DNA of 64,000 nt. Source: Candidatus Kaiserbacteria bacterium. Lineage in GTDB: Bacteria > Patescibacteria > Paceibacteria > UBA9973 > UBA2103. The translations under genes were made by a program, and so were the position numbers. This document shows positions 58,466 to 64,000 of the stretch, piece by piece; the first letter of the stretch is position 1, and each line of letters starts with the position of its first letter. Under the pieces are notes generated by a model that searched no databases, had not been told where the DNA came from, and saw nothing but the letters and a program-made list of their open reading frames with translations. Location: the NCBI GenBank assembly GCA_016182485.1, contig JACPGH010000006.1, positions 62,001 to 126,000 on the forward strand, read 5' to 3'.

Positions 58466-60046
58466 ATGACTACCGTCAAAGAAATCCTTGACGCGATGTC
58501 AAACCCTTCCGACGAGGACAAGGCGCTCGTCGAGAAGGCGTACGAATATTCTAAAAAGGCGCACGACGGGCAGGAGCGCTACTCCGGCGAGCCGTATTTT
58601 ATCCACCCCGCAGGCGCGGCCAAGGCGCTCGCCGAATACGACATGGACGCCGTCTCCATAGCGGCGGGACTCCTCCATGACGCGGTAGAGGACGGACGAG
58701 CCACGCGGGAGGATATCGAGAAGGAGTTCGGGAAGGAGGTGCTCTTCATCGTCGACGGAGTCACCAAGCTCGGCAAGCACCGCTATCACGGAGCCGAGCG
58801 GCACGCGGAGAGCCTGCGGCGGCTCCTAGTCGCCACGGCAAGCGACATTCGAGTGCTTATCGTGAAGCTCGCTGATCGCTACCACAATATGCGCACCCTG
58901 GACCACGTGCCGGAGCCGAAGCGCAGACGCATCGCGCTCGAAACGCTCGAGATATACGCGCCGATCGCGGACCGCCTCGGCATGGGAAAGATGCGAAGCG
59001 GCTTGGAAGACCTCGCTTTCCCCTACGTCGACCCGGACGCCGCGCACCACACCGCCGAACTGCGCAAGCTGAAGACGAAGGAAACTGAGGTGAGTCTCAC
59101 CAATGTGCAAAAGGAGCTGAAGCACGAGCTAGCCAAAAAAGGGATTACGACGTTCCGAAGCGATATCCGCATGAAGGGCCTCTGGAGCCTGCACAAGAAG
59201 CTGAGGCGCAAGCAGGATGACATCAACCAGATCCACGACATCGCCGCGCTGCGTATTATCGTCCCATCGATCGAGGACTGCTATTCGACCCTGGGCATCG
59301 TGCATTCTCTCTACCGGCCCTTGCCTGGCGAATTCAAGGATTACATCGCGTTCCCGAAGCCGAACGGCTACCAATCGCTGCACACCACGGTAGTAACGCA
59401 TGACGCGGGAATTGTAGAGATACAGATCCGTTCCGAGGCGATGCATCGCGAAGCGGAATTCGGCATTGCGTCGCACATGTCCTACAAACAGCTCGGTAAG
59501 GGCGTGGAGAAGCTCGACAAGCAGGCCCAAAAAAGCATGTTCTCCGCCCTCTCTTTGTCATGGATACGCTCATTCATCCCCTCTCTGATGAAAGTTTCGA
59601 AAAAGGAGGGAGGCGAGACGCACGGGCCCGTGAAGATCCCGAACTGGCTCGAAGAGCTCGCCGCGGCGCACAACGAGGTGGCTAACTCCAAGGAATTCGT
59701 GGAGGGTCTTAAGGAGGACTTCTTCTCGCATCGCGTGTTCGTCTTCACTCCGAAGGGCGACGTGATAGACCTGCCGGTCGCCTCAACGCCGATCGATTTC
59801 GCCTACGCGATACACAGCGACCTCGGCAACCATCTCTCGGGCGCGAAGGTGAACGGCAAGCTCGTTTCCTTCGAAAGCACGCTCGGCAACGGAGATGTCG
59901 TAGAGATTATCCGGAAAGATTCCGCGCGGCCGACCAAAAAATGGCTCGAGATCGCCCGCACATCGCTCGCGCGCCGCCATATCCGCACCGCTCTCGGCAT
60001 GGGAGAAAACGAAAAATCTCCCTCCCGCAAGAATTTCAAAAAATAA
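58466..60046 (+). CDS. RelA/SpoT-family (p)ppGpp synthetase/hydrolase, short
   Basis: This 526-aa protein has an HD hydrolase domain (FIHPAGAAKAL, LLHDAVEDG), a synthetase domain (KPNGYQSLHTTV) and a TGS domain (VFVFTPKGDVIDLP). It ends soon after TGS, lacking the helical, zinc-finger and ACT regions of full-length Rel (about 700-750 aa). It should control the stringent response. Follows topA by 25 bp. Confidence 0.95.
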   Translation: MTTVKEILDAMSNPSDEDKALVEKAYEYSKKAHDGQERYSGEPYFIHPAGAAKALAEYDMDAVSIAAGLLHDAVEDGRATREDIEKEFGKEVLFIVDGVTKLGKHRYHGAERHAESLRRLLVATASDIRVLIVKLADRYHNMRTLDHVPEPKRRRIALETLEIYAPIADRLGMGKMRSGLEDLAFPYVDPDAAHHTAELRKLKTKETEVSLTNVQKELKHELAKKGITTFRSDIRMKGLWSLHKKLRRKQDDINQIHDIAALRIIVPSIEDCYSTLGIVHSLYRPLPGEFKDYIAFPKPNGYQSLHTTVVTHDAGIVEIQIRSEAMHREAEFGIASHMSYKQLGKGVEKLDKQAQKSMFSALSLSWIRSFIPSLMKVSKKEGGETHGPVKIPNWLEELAAAHNEVANSKEFVEGLKEDFFSHRVFVFTPKGDVIDLPVASTPIDFAYAIHSDLGNHLSGAKVNGKLVSFESTLGNGDVVEIIRKDSARPTKKWLEIARTSLARRHIRTALGMGENEKSPSRKNFKK

Positions 60047-60049
60047 TTT

Positions 60050-61057
60050 TCAGACCGAAAAATTGCTGACGGAGTAAAGCTCGTCGTCGGTCGGTTCTTC
60101 GGGCGCGGCGCGAGCGATCGGATCGTCGAGCTGCGTAGTGTTGGGATGCACGGGAAATTCGGCCGCAGAATGCCCCTCCCCTTCTGTCTGCTGACCTTCG
60201 GCGAGAAGCCGTTGCGTAGTCAACGATTCAACTAGGAACGTAAGGTCTTCGGGCGAGAAGAAGTCGATCAGGAGACGTCCGCCCTCGGCGTTAGTCTCGA
60301 TGATGACGCGCGTGCCGAGCGTATCGGTCAATGATTTCTCTAGCTCGACCAGCTCGGGCGTCTTGCGGTGATACTTGCGCACGCGCTCCTGCGCAATAGA
60401 TCGCGCGATGCGCTCGGCGGCGCGCACCGAAAGCCGCTTGAGAGTGATCTCCTTGAAAAGCGTCTCGCGCTGTTCGGGCCGCTCATTGAGCGCGAGCAGG
60501 GTGCGCGCGTGGCCCTCGGAAATCTCCTTATCTACCACGGCCTGCTGCATGTGCTCCGGCAGAGACAGGAGGCGCAAGCTGTTCGAGATGAATTCACGGC
60601 TTCGGCCTATCTTGGACGCGGCCTCGCCATGCGTGATCCCGAATTCGTCGATCAGTTTCTGGAGCGCTCTCGCCCGGTCGATAGCATTCAGATCCTCCCG
60701 CTGGAGGTTTTCTATGATGGCGAGCTCTAGCTTAGTGAGATTGCTTTCTCCGTGACGAATTACGGCTGGCACTTGGGTCAACCCGGCTAGCTTGCTCGCC
60801 CGTAGACGCCGCTCCCCGGCGATAAGCTCGTACTCGCTCTCGAGGCCGCCGCCGGGCTTCTCCACATCTTTCCTGCTCACTACCAACGGCTGAAGCACGC
60901 CATACTGCCGAATGCTCTCTGCGAGCGAAGCGAGACCCGCCTCGCTGAATTCGCGGCGCGGCTGGTAGGGATTAGGCTTGATGCGCTCCACATCAATCCA
61001 AAAAATGGAGTCGTATTTGGTCGGCACGTAGCGGGCATCGTCCTGCATCACATGCAT
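60050..61057 (-). CDS. parB: ParB/Spo0J-family chromosome partitioning protein
   Basis: The ~335-aa product has the N-terminal ParB nuclease-like/CTPase domain (IKPNPYQPRREF, LIAGERRLRASKLAG), the ENLQREDLNAI motif, a helix-turn-helix (AASKIGRSREFISNSLRL) and a C-terminal dimer domain followed by an acidic tail. No parA lies beside it in the window. Start 61057 (or 61048) is chosen because the frame further upstream runs through tRNA-Leu. Confidence 0.93.
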   Translation of the reverse strand: MHVMQDDARYVPTKYDSIFWIDVERIKPNPYQPRREFSEAGLASLAESIRQYGVLQPLVVSRKDVEKPGGGLESEYELIAGERRLRASKLAGLTQVPAVIRHGESNLTKLELAIIENLQREDLNAIDRARALQKLIDEFGITHGEAASKIGRSREFISNSLRLLSLPEHMQQAVVDKEISEGHARTLLALNERPEQRETLFKEITLKRLSVRAAERIARSIAQERVRKYHRKTPELVELEKSLTDTLGTRVIIETNAEGGRLLIDFFSPEDLTFLVESLTTQRLLAEGQQTEGEGHSAAEFPVHPNTTQLDDPIARAAPEEPTDDELYSVSNFSV

Positions 61058-61115
61058 TTTAACATGATGAAAATTGGAGGGCGAGATGGTAGTGTACATA
61101 CTGACCGTACAAAAC

Positions 61116-61200
61116 GCTGGAGTGGCGGAATTGGTATACGCGCACGACTCAAAATCGTGTCCCGCAAGGGTTGTGGGTTCGACTCCCACCTCCAGCACCA
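61116..61200 (+). tRNA. tRNA-Leu(CAA)
   Basis: Type II tRNA: acceptor GCTGGAG/CTCCAGC, anticodon loop CTCAAAA, long variable arm with CCCGCAAGGG, T loop TTCGACT. CCA is encoded. It is flanked by the inverted sequences CAAAACGCTGG and CCAGCGTTTTG. Confidence 0.95.
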
Positions 61201-61209
61201 GCGTTTTGT

Positions 61210-61307
61210 GCTGGGGCGCAACGGATTCCCCGTAAAAAGCGGACTTTAAACGGGGCGGGCAAAACCCATCGCCGCAAGGCATGAGAGTTCGATTCTCTCT
61301 CCCGGCA
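61210..61307 (+). other. tRNA-like sequence with acceptor and T arm, no clear anticodon arm
   Basis: GCTGGGG pairs with TCCCGGC (then A), and a perfect T arm GAGAG-TTCGATT-CTCTC lies in the right place. The middle holds other hairpins (CCCCGT/ACGGGG, GGG/CCC, GCC/GGC) instead of a normal D and anticodon arm. It could be a degenerate or interrupted type II tRNA or a tRNA-like RNA. Confidence 0.5.
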
Positions 61308-61333
61308 CTAGCTTCTAAAGTCGTAACAATACC

Positions 61334-61375
61334 GGGCGTACCAAAATCGTCCTATAGGACGGATTTGGTACGCCC
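61334..61375. repeat. 42-bp CCTATAGG-core palindrome, intergenic
   Basis: GGGCGTACCAAA..TCCTATAGGA..TTTGGTACGCCC. Relative of the element inside dus at 50697-50734. Confidence 0.85.
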
Positions 61376-61432
61376 GTCCTCTAGCCCAAAGCAACCACTT
61401 AACTTTTGCGCGGTTCTTGCTACCATACTCGC

Positions 61433-61528
61433 ATGCTGAAACGAATATTTGCCACGGCTATTGTCCTTTTGCTCGCCCTCGGGATGATAGGCCTGTTCTT
61501 CCCTACTCTCGTCGGAGGTCAGTATTAA
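61433..61528 (+). CDS. Possible small membrane protein (31 aa)
   Basis: The frame begins ATGCTGAAACG and encodes one hydrophobic helix after a basic start. No Shine-Dalgarno sequence is visible. It sits in the otherwise empty space between tRNA-Leu and the RRM gene, so it is only a candidate. The rest of 61529-61709 holds a repeat-like stretch (near 61640) and no other supported gene. Confidence 0.35.
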   Translation: MLKRIFATAIVLLLALGMIGLFFPTLVGGQY

Positions 61529-61709
61529 TAGCGCAAATCGCGCGAGTGCCGTACAGAGATCTGGGTATTCATTATCCACACTTGCGCATAACTGGCATTT
61601 CTGTCATACTTGCGCCACTCGCAGAGTATTCGAGCTTCTTCAACCCTTCGATTTACTCAGGGCAAGCAAGCGTTCAGTTTCGGCGAGGTTAATCGTTCAA
61701 AAATCCACA

Positions 61710-62081
61710 ATGGATCAAGCATCAGTCCAGGGGAACAAGCTCTATGTGGGCGGCATCCCCTACCGCTCGACGGAAGACGATCTCAAGAAGGCCTTTAGCG
61801 AGGCCGGTACGGTCGTGTCCGCGAGCATTATCAGCGATCGTATGACCGGTCGTTCGCGCGGCTTCGGCTTCGTCGAAATGGCGAGCGAGGCGGAAGCGCA
61901 GGCGGCTATCGATCGTCTCGATGGCAAGGAGTTCGACGGGCGCACGCTCTCGGTCTCCTTCGCCCGCCCGCAAGGCGAGCGCCCGGCCCGTCGCGAAGGC
62001 GGCTTCGGCGGTAACCGTGGCGGCTTCGGCGGCGGCCGCGGCGGCTACGGCGGCGGCTACAGTGATCGCGGCGGCTACTAA
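61710..62081 (+). CDS. RNA-binding protein with RRM and Gly-rich tail
   Basis: This 123-aa protein has one RRM (about residues 9-87) with RNP2 LYVGGI and RNP1 RGFGFVEM, followed by a Gly/Arg/Tyr-rich tail (GGFGG, GGYGG repeats). Such glycine-rich RRM proteins bind single-stranded RNA and in cyanobacteria respond to cold. It is a single gene with a strong terminator. Confidence 0.95.
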   Translation: MDQASVQGNKLYVGGIPYRSTEDDLKKAFSEAGTVVSASIISDRMTGRSRGFGFVEMASEAEAQAAIDRLDGKEFDGRTLSVSFARPQGERPARREGGFGGNRGGFGGGRGGYGGGYSDRGGY

Positions 62082-62096
62082 TTTCGCATCTCGCTT

Positions 62097-62134
62097 GCAA
62101 GACGCCCGCGCCTCCGGCGCGGGCGTCTTGCAAT
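62097..62134 (+). terminator. Terminator of the RRM gene
   Basis: GCAAGACGCCCGCGCC-4-GGCGCGGGCGTCTTGC, one of the longest stems in the window, 15 bp after the stop. Confidence 0.85.
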
Positions 62135-62240
62135 TACCTCCCCTTTGGAGAGCCTTCGCTTAGATAGTTCATAAAAGCTTAATCTTAGTTTCAGTAGCCT
62201 TTACTTTGGAGATGTTTATTCCTCACTGGGAGGTGTTCTT

Positions 62241-62873
62241 TTGACCGATTTGGGCGCGAAAGAGGCGAAGCTTGATGTGCGAACCCTTACGACCTGGGGC
62301 GGCAAGGAATTCATGGCGTTGCCGGAAGAGACGGTGCGTCTCCTGGGATGCCGGAGTTTCGAGCAGTTCTGCTCGACGCTCCGTGCTCTGCTAGACCCGG
62401 CGTTCTGCCCTTTCTGTCCCCGCCAGTACGATCCTGCCCTCGACCTAGCCCCACACCTTAGAGGCCGATGGTGGCTAAGGAAGAATGCTTTTCCACGGCC
62501 GGGTACGCAACACATGTCGCTCATTATTCCATGGGAACACGTCGAGGACATCCAGAAACTCACGGCAGAGGACTGGATATGGATAGGCCGGCTGTTCAGC
62601 TACGCAGTCGATAAGCTCGGTCTCCCAGGCGGAGGGCTCGCGTCACGTTTCGGCGATGCGCACTACCATTCCGGAACGATCCAGCATTTGCATTTCAATG
62701 TCATTGTTCCGGTGCCGGAGTCGGGGCAGGACTGCTTCGTGCCTCTTTCGGATAACCATGAGGTCCGCTTCGAGAGCCGCCTGTCCCTCTTTTTGCACGG
62801 AGAGGAACTTAAGCGGCGCGGCGGGCCTGACTGGCTCTTTTCAAAGGAGAGTATCGCCTCCACAAGAGTCTAG
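62241..62873 (+). CDS. HIT-like domain protein (210 aa), TTG start
   Basis: A TTG start follows GGGAGGTG by 5 nt. The product has CPFCP near residue 57, a basic middle, then IIPWEHVEDIQKL and HYHSGTIQHLHFNVIVPVP, which resembles the HIT motif HxHxHxx, but the third histidine is Asn (HLHFN). HIT proteins are nucleotide hydrolases or transferases; this one may be altered or inactive. A terminator follows. Confidence 0.6.
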   Translation: MTDLGAKEAKLDVRTLTTWGGKEFMALPEETVRLLGCRSFEQFCSTLRALLDPAFCPFCPRQYDPALDLAPHLRGRWWLRKNAFPRPGTQHMSLIIPWEHVEDIQKLTAEDWIWIGRLFSYAVDKLGLPGGGLASRFGDAHYHSGTIQHLHFNVIVPVPESGQDCFVPLSDNHEVRFESRLSLFLHGEELKRRGGPDWLFSKESIASTRV

Positions 62874-62893
62874 TTCCCCGCAGTTTTCGATTC

Positions 62894-62930
62894 AAGGGCG
62901 CCGACCTTCGGGTACGGCGCCCTTCCTTTT
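62894..62930 (+). terminator. Terminator of the HIT-like gene
   Basis: AAGGGCGCCG-10-CGGCGCCCTT followed by CCTTTT. Confidence 0.85.
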
Positions 62931-62971
62931 GGACCCTTTACATTTACCGCCAAATTATTCATAATCAGCCT

Positions 62972-64000
62972 ATGGCACGCAGGACTGCCCTGGCCAGGCG
63001 CAACACGAAGGGCGGAGCTAAAAAATCCGAGCGTCTCCCCCAACAAAAGTATCGTCTAGCACTTGATAACGCCTCCGACCATATCGTCATTACCGACCCG
63101 AACGGCAAGGTCGTTTTCGCCAACAAGGCGGTAGAGCGCGTTACCGGTTACTCGGTACGCGAAGTCGTCGGCAAGAAAGCCGGCAAGCTCTGGGGCGGAC
63201 AGATGGGGCAGGATTTTTACAAGAAGCTATGGCACACTATCAAGAAACGCAAAAAGGTGTTCCGCGGCGAACTGGTGAACCGCAGGAAAAACGGCGAGCT
63301 GTACACCGCGCAAGCCACGATTTCTCCGGTCTTGAATGGAAAGAGTGAGGTACTTTTTTTCATCGGCGTCGAACGCGACATTACCGAATCGAAAAAGTAC
63401 CTGAATAAGATCCGAGCTCATGCGGAGCAGTTAAAGAAAGGGAAAGCCAGGACCGACGCGCTCAATCAAGAACTTGAGAAATTCCGCGTCGCTCTTGAGC
63501 ATACGTCCGATCACGTTACGATCATCAACCCGAGAGGCGCTATCGTGTACGCAAACCAGGCGGTCAAGCGCATTACCGGGTACTCAAAAGAGGAAGTCAT
63601 GGGGAAGAAACCGGGCGATCTCTGGGGCCGTGAGCTGGGTCAATCCTTCTACAGCGGCATATGGGAAACGATTACCAAGGATAAAAAACCATTCCAGGGC
63701 GAAGTCGTGAACCGACGCAAGAACGGCGAGCTTTATGAAGCGCGCGTCACGATCGTGCCGGTACTTGATGAGGAGGAGCGGATCCTTTTTTTCATCCGCA
63801 CCGAGTCCGACGTGAGCGATCTGAAGAAATATGCCCGGCGGCTCGAGGAGGGGAAGGCTCTGGATGACGCCCTTCTCCTCTCTATCGTGGACGGCATTCT
63901 CGTGACCGATATGACCGGCAAGATCATCTTCGTGAATGAGGCCTTGAACACGCTCACCGGCCTCGCCCCGAGAGAGCTGATCGGCTACAATTTATACGAA
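62972..64000 (+). CDS. Multi-PAS sensor protein, 5' part (runs off the window)
   Basis: An open frame from ATG 62972 to the right edge (343 codons) has at least three PAS domains. The first two (about residues 30-150 and 165-290) are near repeats of each other, each with DHI/V..., ERVTGYS or KRITGYS, GKK.G.LWG, and VNRRKNGELY. Coiled linkers join them, and a third PAS begins near 300 (VDGILVTDMTGK). A histidine kinase, diguanylate cyclase or other output domain would lie beyond the edge. The start has no clear Shine-Dalgarno sequence. Confidence 0.88.
   Translation, partial: MARRTALARRNTKGGAKKSERLPQQKYRLALDNASDHIVITDPNGKVVFANKAVERVTGYSVREVVGKKAGKLWGGQMGQDFYKKLWHTIKKRKKVFRGELVNRRKNGELYTAQATISPVLNGKSEVLFFIGVERDITESKKYLNKIRAHAEQLKKGKARTDALNQELEKFRVALEHTSDHVTIINPRGAIVYANQAVKRITGYSKEEVMGKKPGDLWGRELGQSFYSGIWETITKDKKPFQGEVVNRRKNGELYEARVTIVPVLDEEERILFFIRTESDVSDLKKYARRLEEGKALDDALLLSIVDGILVTDMTGKIIFVNEALNTLTGLAPRELIGYNLYE

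Noticed and set aside
61052..61282. N-terminal extension of ParB through the tRNA-Leu gene
   Set aside because: The extra 75 codons are antisense to tRNA-Leu and lack ParB similarity.
1..64000. UGA recoding (as in Gracilibacteria or Absconditabacteria)
   Set aside because: TGA ends many genes at sensible places, for example at 3916 and 27942, and conserved proteins contain no in-frame TGA.

Overview
The window looks like a chromosomal segment of a Patescibacteria/CPR bacterium, most likely of the Parcubacteria type. The reasons are compact gene packing with many 4-60 bp overlaps, shortened core proteins (UvrC without a C-terminal HhH, DnaX without zinc module or tau tail, RelA/SpoT without ACT, a half-size MFS protein), membrane-anchored FKBP, sortase and L,D-transpeptidase, a large TraD/VirB4-like ATPase, and a GIY-YIG protein of the kind common in these genomes. 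TGA is used as an ordinary stop, so the UGA-recoded CPR lineages are unlikely. This placement is inference from gene content; there is no 16S gene in the window.

Layout. 1-12 kb: a partial unknown gene, ychF, then a surface-glycan locus (two multi-pass glycosyltransferases, a GT2-GtrA fusion, a GH8 glucanase, a BcsA-like processive synthase, a divergent secreted GH6 enzyme) and a secreted seven-repeat Ig/IPT-like protein. Upstream of the last lies a candidate 170-nt small RNA with its own promoter and terminator. 12-20 kb: SWIB protein, SpeD-like protein, L,D-transpeptidase, tRNA cluster, DUF975 protein, multidomain GH113-like enzyme, HtrA-like protease, half MFS, and a tRNA-Ala(UGC) gene interrupted in all three loops. 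20-32 kb: methyltransferase, Ddl, nucleotidyltransferase, uvrC-uvrA, small unknown genes, uvrB-tgt. 32-42 kb: surface proteins, sortase, FKBP, TraD/VirB4-like ATPase, DedA. 42-50 kb: DsbA-like protein, O6-alkylguanine transferase, a beta-barrel protein, secreted proteins, metalloprotease, dnaX, unknown cassette genes. 50-64 kb: dus, ftsQ, serS, dprA, an EEP phosphodiesterase, topA, relA/spoT, parB, tRNA-Leu, an RRM protein, a HIT-like protein, and the start of a multi-PAS sensor.

Two translation styles coexist. Core genes mostly lack a Shine-Dalgarno sequence and overlap their neighbours. About fourteen unknown or odd genes (at 209, 18322, 22390, 27517, 28186, 36901, 37175, 43005, 43607, 48947, 49317, 50066, 55135, 62241) have strong AGGAGG-type sites and many are followed by strong GC hairpins. 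The candidate small RNA displays in its loop the exact complement of AAGGAGGTGAA, so it could in principle pair with this gene class.

The strongest novelty is at 19372-19906. A structurally perfect 73-nt tRNA-Ala(UGC) is split into four exons by inserts in the D loop (47 nt), anticodon loop (367 nt) and T loop (45 nt). Every insert begins TCCCGAT or TTCCGAT and ends ATCGGGA. The large insert encodes a GIY-YIG protein and a complete second tRNA-Ala(UGC). Many other palindromic elements lie in frame inside core genes (tgt, dus, uvrB, uvrC, the ATPase gene, the Ig-repeat gene), suggesting a genome heavily colonised by small palindromic repeats.
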